A DNA stretch of 64,000 nt from Achromobacter sp. UMC46. Lineage in GTDB: Bacteria; Pseudomonadota; Gammaproteobacteria; Burkholderiales; Burkholderiaceae_B. Below the pieces are notes generated by a model. It did no database searches, was not told where the DNA came from, and worked only from the letters and a program-made list of their open reading frames with translations. This document shows positions 52,752-63,599 of this stretch, piece by piece (position 1 is the first letter of the stretch; every line of letters starts with the position of its first letter). Location: contig NZ_LZZS01000019.1 in assembly GCF_014170335.1 (NCBI RefSeq), positions 62,001 through 126,000 of the forward strand. Reading direction: 5' to 3'. The position numbers and the translations under genes were made by a program.

Positions 52752-53668
52752 TTTTTGGTCCTGACAATAGCGCGGCGTCCGCCGGCGATAACGGCGATCA
52801 CGGCAGCGGCGAAGACGAACGTCGACGGCTCCACGGATTCGCCAAACAACAATGCCGCCGCCACGACCGTCAGGAAGGGCTGCAGCAACTGCACTTGACC
52901 GACCCGGGCGATCCCGCCCACGGCCAGGCCGCGATACCAGGCGAAGAATCCCAGGAACATCGAACCGAACGCCAGGTAGGCGCAGGCGGAAATCACCGTG
53001 GCGCTAGGCCACTGGGCCTGCGCGGCCATCCAGCCGACCGGCGCCACCACCACGGGCGCGCTGATCGCCAATGCCCAGCATATCGTGCGCCAGCCGCCCA
53101 GCGTGCGTGCCGCGCGGGCGCCTTCGGCATAGCCCATGCCGCCCAGCACCACGGCCACCAGCAGCCACAAGTCGCCCGTGGACAGCGTACCGTGGCCCTG
53201 GCGCAAGGCAAAGGCCGTGACCAGCGCGGCGCCCACCACCGCCCAGCCCCAGAACGACGCCGACGGGCGTTCGCCGCTGCGCAACGCCGCGAAGGCGGCC
53301 GTCGACAGCGGCAACAGGCCGTTGAATACTGCGCCGTGCGAAGACGACACGCTCTGCATTGCCAGCGTAGAGGCCAGCGGCCAGCCTACGACGATGCCCA
53401 GCGCGGCCAGGATCACGCCAGGCCATTCCTGGCGCGTCGGCCGCCGGCTGCGCGTCAGCCACAGCAGGGCGATCGCCGGCACCGCAGCCACTAGCGCGCG
53501 TCCCAGGCCCACCAGCAGCGGCGCCAGTTCGGATACCGCCAGCCGCGTCATCGGCAGCGTCAGGGAAAAGACCAGTACGCCCAGGAAGCCGTAGCCATAG
53601 CCCTCCCAGACAGAGGGCGGGGCGAGGGGCGTGGCCAGCGGGGACGGATAGGGCGCGGATCGGGTCAT
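52748..53668 (-). CDS. EamA/DMT family transporter
   Basis: The 306-residue protein starts at ATG 53668 (a TTG at 53698 is possible but less likely). It has ten helices in two EamA repeats, with GVLVFSLTLPMTRLAV in the first and YLAFGSMFLGFFAWYRGLAV and VQLLQPFLTVVAAALLFGES in the second. The family exports metabolites or drugs. It is coupled to lysE downstream and faces the MocR gene across a 159-base gap. Confidence 0.92.
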   Translation of the reverse strand: MTRSAPYPSPLATPLAPPSVWEGYGYGFLGVLVFSLTLPMTRLAVSELAPLLVGLGRALVAAVPAIALLWLTRSRRPTRQEWPGVILAALGIVVGWPLASTLAMQSVSSSHGAVFNGLLPLSTAAFAALRSGERPSASFWGWAVVGAALVTAFALRQGHGTLSTGDLWLLVAVVLGGMGYAEGARAARTLGGWRTICWALAISAPVVVAPVGWMAAQAQWPSATVISACAYLAFGSMFLGFFAWYRGLAVGGIARVGQVQLLQPFLTVVAAALLFGESVEPSTFVFAAAVIAVIAGGRRAIVRTKK

Positions 53669-53768
53669 GACGGTTGCCTGGGAGCGTGCGGACGGCAAGG
53701 AGGTGAGGGGGCTGGGGATGCTCGCAGTTGCGGGCTTTCCGTATTGCTGTCACTCTACGCATAGTTAT

Positions 53769-53786
53769 CGGTACAGTACCGGTACA
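53769..53786. promoter_or_regulatory. Direct repeat CGGTACA, putative MocR binding site
   Basis: CGGTACA occurs at 53769-53775 and 53780-53786, 11 bases apart (one helical turn). The overlapping GGTACAGTACC is also a palindrome. It lies 42 bases before the MocR start in the divergent promoter region. MocR regulators typically bind direct repeats in such positions. Confidence 0.55.
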
Positions 53787-53827
53787 CTTAGGCATATCAC
53801 TTTAATCACTGGCCTGGTCGAATCCCC

Positions 53828-55297
53828 ATGACAGTTGCCCCTGCTTCCGCGCCGTCGGCGCCCTCCATGCCCTGGCAGCCCGTGCGCCAGGCCGATGCTT
53901 CCCTGGTGACGCAGCTGGCCGATGGCCTGGCCCGCCGCATCGACGAACAGGGGTTGCGGCCCGGCACGCGCCTGCCCTCCATCCGCAAGATGGCCGAACA
54001 GTCGGGCGTCAGCCGCTTCACTGTCGTCGAAGCGTACGACCGGCTGGTGGCCCGTGGCCTGGTCCAATCGCGCCGCGGCGCGGGTTTTTTCGTGCGTGCG
54101 CGCAGTGGCCCCTTGGCGGCAGTGGCCACCGCGCCCGCCACGACGCTGGCGCCGCCGGCGCGAGTGGACATCGCCTGGCTGCTGCGCAGCATGTTCCGCG
54201 AAACCACCGCCTCGGGCATGCCGGGCGGGGCCGGCCTGCTGCCGGCCGAATGGCTGGACCCCGATATGGTGGCGGGCGCCGTGCGCGCGGTCGGCCGTTC
54301 GGTGCGGGCCAATCTGGTCAGCTACGGCCACCCGCAGGGCTTCGCGCCGTTGCGCCAGCAGATCGCCGCGTCATTGCAGAACGACGGCGTGCCGGCGCAT
54401 CCCGAACTGAACCTGCTGACCACCAACGGCGTGACCCACGGCCTGGACCTGATCGCGCGCCACCTGGTCAAGCCGGGCGACACCGTACTGGTCGAAGACC
54501 CGGCATGGTTCGTCATCTTCGGCCGGCTGGCGGCATTCGGCGCGCGGCTGATCGGCGTGCCGCGCGGGCCGGACGGCCCGGACATCGCCATGCTGGAACG
54601 GATGGCGGCCGAGCACAAACCCAAGCTCTTCATCATCAACAGCGCCGTGCACAACCCGACCGGCCACACGTTGTCGGCCGGCGTGGCCTACGACATCCTG
54701 CGGATCGCCGAGCGCCACGATTTCCTGGTGGTCGAAGACGACACCTACGGCGAACTGCACCCCGGCGGCGCCATGAAACTGGCGGTGCTGGACCGCTTGA
54801 ACCGCGTGATCCTCGTCAGCGGCTATTCCAAGACGCTGGCGGCCAGCCTGCGCGTGGGCTATGTGGCCGCCAATCCCGACATCCTGCAAAAGCTGGCCGA
54901 CCTGAAAATGCTGGCCGGGCTGACTTCGCCCGAACTGGGCGAACGCGTGGTCCACCGCGTGCTGATGGAAGGGCAATACCGACGCCACATCGAACGCGTG
55001 CGCGCCCGGGTGGACGATGCGCGCCAGCGGTGCATGCGGGGGCTCCTGAAGCTGGGGCTGACGGTGCACCACGAGCCCAACGCGGGGATGTTCGTGTGGG
55101 CCGATTGCGGGCGCGACACGGAAGTGCTGGCGCGCGAGGCCGCCGACCGGGGCATGCTGCTGGCGCCGGGCACGCTGTTCTCGCCGTCCCAGGCGCCCTC
55201 GACCATGCTGCGCTTTTCGGTTTCGATCGCGGATGACCGGGGCATCTGGACAGAATTGGAAAAACTCTTCGCGCAAAACGGCTCCTACAATCAATAA
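53828..55297 (+). CDS. MocR/PdxR family regulator (GntR helix-turn-helix plus aminotransferase-like domain)
   Basis: The 489-residue protein joins an N-terminal GntR winged helix (about residues 27-95: RLPSIRKMAEQSGVSRFTVV) to a class I aminotransferase fold (about 125-480). The PLP lysine is in LVSGYSKTLAASLRVGY near residue 343, and VVEDDTYGEL carries the PLP-ring aspartate. These proteins sense an amino acid or PLP and control nearby genes. Here the likely targets are the divergent EamA and LysE exporters. Confidence 0.93.
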   Translation: MTVAPASAPSAPSMPWQPVRQADASLVTQLADGLARRIDEQGLRPGTRLPSIRKMAEQSGVSRFTVVEAYDRLVARGLVQSRRGAGFFVRARSGPLAAVATAPATTLAPPARVDIAWLLRSMFRETTASGMPGGAGLLPAEWLDPDMVAGAVRAVGRSVRANLVSYGHPQGFAPLRQQIAASLQNDGVPAHPELNLLTTNGVTHGLDLIARHLVKPGDTVLVEDPAWFVIFGRLAAFGARLIGVPRGPDGPDIAMLERMAAEHKPKLFIINSAVHNPTGHTLSAGVAYDILRIAERHDFLVVEDDTYGELHPGGAMKLAVLDRLNRVILVSGYSKTLAASLRVGYVAANPDILQKLADLKMLAGLTSPELGERVVHRVLMEGQYRRHIERVRARVDDARQRCMRGLLKLGLTVHHEPNAGMFVWADCGRDTEVLAREAADRGMLLAPGTLFSPSQAPSTMLRFSVSIADDRGIWTELEKLFAQNGSYNQ

Positions 55298-55326
55298 TAC
55301 GCAGCTGTCTATCTGAAGGAACCGCC

Positions 55327-55671
55327 ATGTCCGCACCCATCAAACCCCTGACCGAAAACTTTGCCGTCGCGCCTCAATTGGGTCCCGACGACATGGCCGA
55401 TGTGGCCGCCGCCGGCTACAAGAGCGTCATCATCAACCGCCCCGACTTTGAAGGCGGCCCGGACCAGCCCACCGCTGCCGACGTGTCCAAGGCCGCGGCC
55501 GCCGCCGGCCTGGCGGTGGAATACCAGCCCGTGGTGGGCAGCGCCATGACGGTGTCCGACGTGGTGCGCTTCGCCGAACTGCTCAAGACCCTGCCGGGCC
55601 CCGTGCTGGCCTATTGCCGCACCGGCACCCGCTGCACCAATCTCTTCGCCGCCGCCCAGCAACTGGGCTGA
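55327..55671 (+). CDS. DUF442 / TIGR01244 phosphatase-like protein
   Basis: The 114-residue protein starts at ATG 55327 after AAGGA. It has the family start KPLTENFAVAPQLGPDDMAD, the acidic segment IINRPDFEGGPDQP, and the active-site-like loop AYCRTGTRC near residue 97, a C-x5-R cysteine phosphatase pattern. Members are small tyrosine-phosphatase-fold proteins, sometimes linked to sulfide metabolism (Blh/BLH-type) when fused to other domains. It precedes the UspA gene by about 100 bases. Confidence 0.88.
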   Translation: MSAPIKPLTENFAVAPQLGPDDMADVAAAGYKSVIINRPDFEGGPDQPTAADVSKAAAAAGLAVEYQPVVGSAMTVSDVVRFAELLKTLPGPVLAYCRTGTRCTNLFAAAQQLG

Positions 55672-55770
55672 AACGGCGCTTGACGCGCATCAATCCCGCC
55701 GGGTTCCATTGATGTGAACCTGGCGGCTTTCCGGTAGCATAAAGATTCCTCTCAAACAGGAGCAGGCAAG

Positions 55771-56235
55771 ATGTTCAAGAAGATCCTGATTCCCACCGAC
55801 GGTTCGCCGCTGTCGGCCCAAGCCGCCAACGCGGGCATTTCCTTCGCACGTTCCGTGGGCGCTGAAGTCGTCGCCCTGTACGTGACGCAGCCCTTTGCCG
55901 CCACGATCGGTTTTGACGGCATGGCCGCGGCCTACGCCATCACCGACGAAGACTACGAAAAGGCATCGGCCGAGCAAGCCGACAAGTACCTGAAGCAGAT
56001 CACCGACCGCGCCGACACCGGCGGCGTCAAGTCCGAATCGCGCGCCGTGTCCAACTTCAACGTGGCCGACGGCATCGTGCAGGCCGCCACCGACGCTGGT
56101 TGCGACCTGATCTTCATCGGCAGCCACGGCCGCAGCGGCCTGTCGCGCCTGCTGCTGGGCAGCGTCACGGCCAAGGTGCTGTCGCTGGCCAGCACCGCCG
56201 TGCTGGTCTACCGCGTCAAGGAAGAAAAGAAGTAA
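55771..56235 (+). CDS. Universal stress protein A family
   Basis: The 154-residue protein starts at ATG 55771 after AGGAG. It has the UspA beta strand MFKKILIPTDGSPLSAQAA and the ATP-binding loop IGSHGRSGLSRLLLGSVTAK near residue 115 (G-2x-G-9x-G-S type), so it probably binds ATP. UspA proteins aid survival of stress and stationary phase. It is a single-gene unit closed by a strong terminator. Confidence 0.95.
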   Translation: MFKKILIPTDGSPLSAQAANAGISFARSVGAEVVALYVTQPFAATIGFDGMAAAYAITDEDYEKASAEQADKYLKQITDRADTGGVKSESRAVSNFNVADGIVQAATDAGCDLIFIGSHGRSGLSRLLLGSVTAKVLSLASTAVLVYRVKEEKK

Positions 56236-56271
56236 GTGCCACGCCCGGCGTCATGCCGGTGCAAGCGCGAT

Positions 56272-56302
56272 AAAGCCCCTTGCAAGCAAGGGGCTTTTTT
56301 TT
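56272..56302 (+). terminator. Rho-independent terminator of the UspA gene
   Basis: A 12-bp perfect stem AAAGCCCCTTGC / GCAAGGGGCTTT with a two-base loop is followed by further Ts. Confidence 0.95.
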
Positions 56303-56352
56303 GCCTATTGCGGCCATGAATTTCTTTTTTCCGGTCCGCCGCCGATTGGTTC

Positions 56353-56380
56353 TTGTATCTTGCCGTGCGGCGCGTAATAT
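56353..56380 (+). promoter_or_regulatory. Candidate sigma-70 promoter of fusA
   Basis: TTGTAT (56353-56358) and TAATAT (56375-56380) are 16 bases apart, giving a leader of about 115 bases before the EF-G start. Confidence 0.45.
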
Positions 56381-56502
56381 TTACGCATCAGCGCGGGCGC
56401 GGTTCCGCATTCCCCAGTACTCCACGCGGCATGGCGCCCGCCGCGGCAGCGCCCGGTCGGGCTTGCCGTACGTGCATAGTGGTTCACTGCAAGGAAGAGG
56501 CC

Positions 56503-58614
<2,112 letters not shown>

Positions 58615-58629
58615 CTCCCCGCAACGGGG

Positions 58630-59586
58630 TCAGGCGGGGGCGGCCGCGGTGGCTGCCCTCGCCCGTATGCGCGAAGACGCCATCTTTACGCCCATCAGGA
58701 TCATCACGAAGCCGTAAGCGTGGAACAGCTGCGGGGTCTCGCCCAGCAGGGGCCAGGCCAGCAGGGCGGCATACACCGGCACCAGGAACATCGACAGCCC
58801 CGCCGTGGCGGGGTCCGCCTGACTGATCAGCCGGCCGTAGACGTAGTAGGCGCCCAGGCTGGGCACCACAGCCAGGAACAGCAGCACGGCCGCCAGGCGC
58901 GGGTCCGTCCACGGCGGCGTGGCGCCCGCTGCGGCTTCGATGCCCGCAAACGGCGCCAGCGCCAGCACGCCGCCCAGCATCATCGTCGCCAGCCGGGCGC
59001 TGTCCGGCACGGCGGGCATGGCCAGGCGTTTTTGCAACACCGTGTAGAACGCCCAGCCCGTGGCGGCCAGCAGCACCCACAGGTCGCCCTGCCCGAAGGC
59101 CAGCCGGGCCAGCGCCTGGAGGTCGCCGCGCGACAGCACCACCAGCACGCCGCCCAGGGCCATCACCAGCCCGGCTGCCCGCAGCGCCGACAGCGGCTTG
59201 CGCCAGATCAGCGCTTCCAGCAGCGCCACCAGGATGGGGCTGCACGAAAAGATCAGGGCGATGTTGGTGGCGCTGGTGGTTTGCGCGCCGATGTATTGCG
59301 GCGCCACCGCTACGCCCATGCCCAGCACCGCCAGCGGCAGCAAGGCGGGCAGGCCGCGCCACAGGGCGCGGCGGTGCGCGCGCAGGGCCGGGGCGGCCAA
59401 CGGCAGCAGGATCAGCAAGGCCAGCAGCCAGCGGCCGAAGGCAAGGAAGACGGGGGGAAGGCTGGCGTCGTGGGCCCAGCGGGCGGCGACCATGTTTGAC
59501 GCGAACAACGCCGGGGCGGTCAGGAGCATGGCGGTGCCGGACAGGCCCAGGCCGTTTCTTGCGGGTACTGCTGCTGCGTGAGACAT
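58630..59586 (-). CDS. EamA/DMT family transporter
   Basis: The 318-residue, ten-helix protein shows the EamA pattern ALFASNMVAARWAHDASLPP with FGRWLLALLILLPLAAPAL, and the second repeat FLAVVPSLGAYYVYGRLISQ with LVPVYAALLAWPLLGETPQL. It is convergent with fusA and divergent from an Lrp/AsnC regulator, which may control export of an amino acid by this protein. Confidence 0.92.
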   Translation of the reverse strand: MSHAAAVPARNGLGLSGTAMLLTAPALFASNMVAARWAHDASLPPVFLAFGRWLLALLILLPLAAPALRAHRRALWRGLPALLPLAVLGMGVAVAPQYIGAQTTSATNIALIFSCSPILVALLEALIWRKPLSALRAAGLVMALGGVLVVLSRGDLQALARLAFGQGDLWVLLAATGWAFYTVLQKRLAMPAVPDSARLATMMLGGVLALAPFAGIEAAAGATPPWTDPRLAAVLLFLAVVPSLGAYYVYGRLISQADPATAGLSMFLVPVYAALLAWPLLGETPQLFHAYGFVMILMGVKMASSRIRARAATAAAPA

Positions 59587-59755
59587 GGTTTCCAGCCACG
59601 CGGATCGGCGCGCGGATTGCTGCGTTGGAACTGCCGGCGCGCGCGCCGGGTTGTGCCGCGGCGCAGGCGTCGAAATCCGACGGGCGGGATAGGGCCCGTC
59701 TTGGTGGAAAGTCTACGGCTGGGGAAACAAAATAGGTTTCCTGATTCACGCCAGT

Positions 59756-59783
59756 TTGGCGGATTCTGAGGAATATCTATCTT
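59756..59783 (+). promoter_or_regulatory. Candidate promoter of the Lrp/AsnC gene
   Basis: TTGGCG (59756-59761) and TATCTT (59778-59783) are 16 bases apart, about 25 bases before the ribosome site. It lies in the A+T-rich gap shared with the divergent EamA gene. Confidence 0.4.
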
Positions 59784-59815
59784 GTAAAATCCGCTTTTGC
59801 AGGGATGTTCTCTTT

Positions 59816-60301
59816 ATGGATCCGCCAGCCATGTCCGTCACCCCGAAAATCGACGAAACCGACCGCAAGATCCTGCGCGCCTTGCGCGCCGACGGCCGCC
59901 TGACCAACCTGAAACTGGCCGAGCAGGTGGGCCTGTCGCCTACGCCTTGCTGGAACCGGGTCAAGGCGCTGGAAGAGGCCGGCGTGATCGAGGGCTACGC
60001 GGCCTTGCTGAATCAAAAGGCGCTGGGTCTGCCGGATACCGTCATGATCGAGGTCACGCTGGAGCACCACGACGACGAGTCGCTGGCGCGTTTTGGCGAA
60101 GAGATCACCCGGCTGCCCGAAGTGGTCGAAGCCTTTCTGGTCACGGGCGAATACGACTACCTGATCAAGGTGGCCGTGGCGGGCACCGAAGGCTACGAAG
60201 AATTCCTGCGCAAACGGCTCTACAAGCTGCGCGGCGTGCGCCACAGCCGTTCCACGTTCGTCCTGCGGCGCTTGAAGCACACGCCGTCAGTGGAGCCGTA
60301 A
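59816..60301 (+). CDS. Lrp/AsnC family regulator
   Basis: The product is 161 residues from ATG 59816 (AGGGA ten bases upstream); ATG 59831 is an alternative. The N-terminal helix-turn-helix (IDETDRKILRALRADGRLTN, VGLSPTPCWNRVKALEEAGV) is followed by the RAM ligand domain (VEAFLVTGEYDYLIKVAVAG). Such proteins sense amino acids. It is divergent from the EamA exporter, a common Lrp-exporter pairing. Confidence 0.93.
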   Translation: MDPPAMSVTPKIDETDRKILRALRADGRLTNLKLAEQVGLSPTPCWNRVKALEEAGVIEGYAALLNQKALGLPDTVMIEVTLEHHDDESLARFGEEITRLPEVVEAFLVTGEYDYLIKVAVAGTEGYEEFLRKRLYKLRGVRHSRSTFVLRRLKHTPSVEP

Positions 60302-60313
60302 GCGGGGCGGGCC

Positions 60314-61123
60314 TCAGCCCCCGATGAATTCTTCGATGGCGCCGTTGAAGGCGCGGGGGTTGCCCAGGTTCATGCCGTGCGACGATCCGATGACCGTCAC
60401 GCGGTGCGCGTGCGGCACCCATTGCGACAGGGCGTCCAGTACGGCGGGGTAGGGGGCGGGGCTCAGCGCGCCGCCGATCAGCAATGTCGGCAGCTTCAGC
60501 GTGCCGATCTGCTGGGGCGTCAGGGCTTCGGGCTTTTCCTCCGCCTGGCCGAAAAGCGTGCCGACGTTGTCGCGCACCATTTCCTTGAACCACGGCACCA
60601 TGCGCTGCCACGTGTCGGGCCCCGTCACCGTGTCCACGAATAGCGCCAGGCCTTCCTCGATGTCGCCCTGGCGGATCAGCGCCAAGGCGCGCTGGCGGAA
60701 GCCCCCGCGCGAATCGTCGCCGCCCGGAAGCGGCAGCCCCGGATCAGCCAATGTCAGGCTGCGCAGCGCGTCGGGCTGGCGCAGCGCGGCTTCCAGCGCC
60801 ACGCGGCCGCCGCGGGAATGGCCCACCAGATGGGCGGGGCCGCCGGCGACGGTATCGATGAACTCCAGCACGTCGCTGGCATGCTGCTCGATCGAAAAAC
60901 CGTCCCCTTCTCCGTTCCAGGCTTCCGGCCAGTAGCGGCGCAGGCACACCGCCAGCACCCGGAACGACTTGCCCAACGGCGCCATCTGCGACTTCCAGTA
61001 GCGGCAGTCCGACAGCGATCCGTGCACCAGCACCAGCGGCGTGCCGCTGCCGTACTCGGTGTAGGACATGGCGTAGCCGCCGATCAACGCGGTTTGCAGG
61101 GGCAGGACGGGTTCGGAACGCAT
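60314..61123 (-). CDS. Alpha/beta hydrolase
   Basis: The 269-residue soluble enzyme has the classical fold: TPLVLVHGSLSDCRYW (oxyanion loop), nucleophile elbow VGHSRGGRVAL near residue 100, and the histidine region IGSSHGMNL near residue 250. A start at ATG 61069 (MSYTEYGSG) is possible. The family covers esterases, haloperoxidases and related enzymes; the substrate is not predictable. It is convergent with the Lrp gene. Confidence 0.88.
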   Translation of the reverse strand: MRSEPVLPLQTALIGGYAMSYTEYGSGTPLVLVHGSLSDCRYWKSQMAPLGKSFRVLAVCLRRYWPEAWNGEGDGFSIEQHASDVLEFIDTVAGGPAHLVGHSRGGRVALEAALRQPDALRSLTLADPGLPLPGGDDSRGGFRQRALALIRQGDIEEGLALFVDTVTGPDTWQRMVPWFKEMVRDNVGTLFGQAEEKPEALTPQQIGTLKLPTLLIGGALSPAPYPAVLDALSQWVPHAHRVTVIGSSHGMNLGNPRAFNGAIEEFIGG

Positions 61124-61234
61124 GGAGGTCGGGAAGGGGAAAGCCAGGTCCGCATTCTAGCCCGCCGCCGCCCGGGGGCCAGCGCCGGCCGCCGCTGATA
61201 AACTCGGTCGCAGTCTTTCATGGAGCCCGCCACG

Positions 61235-61732
61235 ATGTCCCCCGAGTCCCTCGCCGCCTTACCCGAATCCGCCCAACGCGTCGCCCGCCTGCTGCTTGAG
61301 ATCGGGCATGACAAGCCCGTCGTCGTCCTGCCGCAATCGGGCAAGACCTCGGCGGAAGCGGCGGCGGGCCTGGGGTGCGAAGTGGCGCAGATCGCCAAGT
61401 CGATCATCTTCCGGCGGGCTTCCGACGATGCGCCGGTGCTGGTCATCGCCAGCGGCGCCAATCGCGTGGACGAGGCCAAGGTGGCCGGGCAGGTCGGCGC
61501 CCTGGCCAAGGCAGACGCCAAATTCGTGCGCGAAAAGACCGGCTATGCCATCGGCGGGGTCTGCCCGATCGGCCATGCCGTCAAGCCCGTCATGCTGCTG
61601 GATGCGGACCTGTTCAATTACGACAGCCTGTGGGCGGCGGCGGGCCACCCGCACGCCGTGTTCAATCTGACGCCGCGGCAACTGGCGGACATGACCGGCG
61701 CGCCGGTCGTGGATGTGGCCTTGCGCGCCTGA
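61235..61732 (+). CDS. YbaK/ProX-type aminoacyl-tRNA deacylase
   Basis: The 165-residue protein starts at ATG 61235, nine bases after GGAG; ATG 61220 lacks a ribosome site. Family motifs are GCEVAQIAKSIIF with the conserved lysine near residue 51, VLVIASGANRVDEAKVA and GYAIGGVCPIGHA near residue 104. YbaK-type proteins remove wrongly attached amino acids such as Cys or Ala from tRNA. No toxin or synthetase gene is adjacent. Confidence 0.92.
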   Translation: MSPESLAALPESAQRVARLLLEIGHDKPVVVLPQSGKTSAEAAAGLGCEVAQIAKSIIFRRASDDAPVLVIASGANRVDEAKVAGQVGALAKADAKFVREKTGYAIGGVCPIGHAVKPVMLLDADLFNYDSLWAAAGHPHAVFNLTPRQLADMTGAPVVDVALRA

Positions 61733-61761
61733 ATTCACCGCATCCGGGACGCGAGCGCTGT

Positions 61762-62559
61762 TCAGCGCGGGTGTTCGTCCAGGCCGTCGATCAGTACCTG
61801 GCGCAGGCCCCGCGAGCAGACTTCCACCCGGCCCTGCACGCCGTAGACCTCCGCCAGCGAGGCCGGCGTGATCACGTCCTTCGGCGCGCCCTCGGCGTGC
61901 AACCGGCCCGCCTGGATCATCACGGCGCGGTCCGCGTGCTGCAATGCCACGTTCAGGTCGTGCAGCACGATGATGCTGATCAGCCCGTGCTCGCGCGTTT
62001 CCTGCTTCAGCAGCCGCATCACGTGGAACTGGTAGTTCAGGTCCAAGGCTGACAGGGGCTCGTCCAGCAGCAGCACGCGCGGATGGCGGATCAGCGCCTG
62101 CGCCAACCCCACCAGCTGCTTCTGCCCGCCCGACAGCGAATCCAGATAATGCAGGGCCAGGTGCGCGATGCCCAACCGGTCCAGAAGACGGTCGATGCCG
62201 GCCAGGTCCGTGCCAGCCGCCAGCGTGCCGCGGCTGGCGTTCGCCGCCACCAGCACCGATTCGAACACCCGCAAGTGCACCGCGGCAGGCAGGCTCTGGG
62301 GCAGGTAGACCATGTGGCGGGCGCGTTCGCCCACGCCCAGCCGGGTCAGGTCCTGTCCATCAAGCAAGACGTTTCCGGTGCGCGTGCGGACGAGGCCCGC
62401 CAGCGCTTTCAGCAAGGTGGATTTGCCGCTGCCGTTCGGGCCGAGCAGGGCGGTCACTTCACCTGCGGCAAGCGCCGGGATCGATAGCGCGTGCAGCACG
62501 TCGCCCCGGCCATAGCCGGCGCTCAGCTCCTGGATGCCCAGCGCGGCGCCGTGCGTCAT
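61762..62559 (-). CDS. ABC ATPase of an iron-siderophore/cobalamin-type transporter (FecE-like)
   Basis: The 265-residue ATPase has Walker A GPNGSGKST near residue 40, signature LDSLSGGQKQLVGLAQALI, Walker B RVLLLDEPLSALD and switch VLHDLNVAL. It overlaps the upstream permease gene by four bases. Its C-terminus (ITPASLAEVYGVQGRVEV) is typical of FepC/FecE. No binding-protein gene is visible in the window; it may lie elsewhere. Confidence 0.93.
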   Translation of the reverse strand: MTHGAALGIQELSAGYGRGDVLHALSIPALAAGEVTALLGPNGSGKSTLLKALAGLVRTRTGNVLLDGQDLTRLGVGERARHMVYLPQSLPAAVHLRVFESVLVAANASRGTLAAGTDLAGIDRLLDRLGIAHLALHYLDSLSGGQKQLVGLAQALIRHPRVLLLDEPLSALDLNYQFHVMRLLKQETREHGLISIIVLHDLNVALQHADRAVMIQAGRLHAEGAPKDVITPASLAEVYGVQGRVEVCSRGLRQVLIDGLDEHPR

Positions 62560-63599
62560 GGCAATTGCCGGCGCAACACCACCGACACGAAGAAGGGGAT
62601 GCCGACCAGCGCCGTCACGATGCCCACGGGCACGACGACGCCGGGCAGCAGGTTCTTGGAAACGACGGATGCCAGCGACAGGATCAGCGCGCCGACCAGC
62701 GCGCTGCCGGGCAGGTAAAAGCGGTGGTCTTCACCGAACAGCCGGCGCGCGATATGCGGCGCCACCAGCCCGATGAACCCGATGGTCCCCACGAACGCGA
62801 CGGCCAGCGCCGACAGCAGGCTGACGCGCGCCAGCGCCGCGACGCGCACCCGGCGCACGTCCACGCCGAAACTGGCGGCGCGCTCTTCGCCCAGGCGTAG
62901 CGCGGTCAGCTTCCAGGACTGGCGCATCGCCAGCGGCAACGCCAACGCAATGGCCAGCGCCAGGACGCCCACCGTCGTCCAGCTGGAGCGCGACAGGCTG
63001 CCCATCGTCCAGAACACCAGGTTCTGCAGCGCTTCGGCGCTGGCCAGGAACTGCACCAGCGATACCAGCGCATTGAATGTGAACACCATGGCGATGCCGA
63101 ACAGCACGACGCCCGACGTGTTCATGCCGCTCCAGCGGGCCACGGCGTCCAGCATCAGCGCCGCCAGCACGGCGAACAGGAACGCGTTTCCGGCGATCAG
63201 CCAGCCGTCGGGAACGCCCGGCAGCCCCAGCTGCAGCACAATCGCCAGCGATGCCCCGAACGCGGCGGCGGACGACACGCCCAGCGTAAAGGGGCTGGCC
63301 AGCGGGTTGTTCAGGATCGTCTGCATTTCGGCGCCCGCCAGTCCCAGCGCCATGCCCACCAGGGCAGCCATCAGGGCGGAAGGCAGGCGGATGTCCCACA
63401 CGATCACGCGGTAGGTCGGATCGGCTGCGGCGGGCGCGCTCAGGGTCTGCCACAGATCGCGCCAGGGCAGGCCCGACGGGCCCACCGTGAAGTCGATCAG
63501 CAGCGCAATGAAAATCGCCGCCAGCAGCAGGGCGAGAAGCCCTGCGCGGCGGCGCAGGATGTGCCGGTAGGCGCTGACCGCGCTTGCGGCGGGAAGCAT
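62556..63599 (-). CDS. FecCD family ABC permease
   Basis: The 347-residue membrane protein shows the FecCD pattern: WDIRLPSALMAALVGMALGL, AGAEMQTILNNPLASPFTLG near residue 90, and late GLVAPHIARRLFGEDHRFYL (the ATPase-coupling region) with LPGVVVPVGIVTALVGIPFF. About ten helices are expected. It transports ferric siderophores, haem or cobalamin across the inner membrane. The start codon overlaps the stop of cpoB by one base. Confidence 0.94.
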   Translation of the reverse strand: MLPAASAVSAYRHILRRRAGLLALLLAAIFIALLIDFTVGPSGLPWRDLWQTLSAPAAADPTYRVIVWDIRLPSALMAALVGMALGLAGAEMQTILNNPLASPFTLGVSSAAAFGASLAIVLQLGLPGVPDGWLIAGNAFLFAVLAALMLDAVARWSGMNTSGVVLFGIAMVFTFNALVSLVQFLASAEALQNLVFWTMGSLSRSSWTTVGVLALAIALALPLAMRQSWKLTALRLGEERAASFGVDVRRVRVAALARVSLLSALAVAFVGTIGFIGLVAPHIARRLFGEDHRFYLPGSALVGALILSLASVVSKNLLPGVVVPVGIVTALVGIPFFVSVVLRRQLP

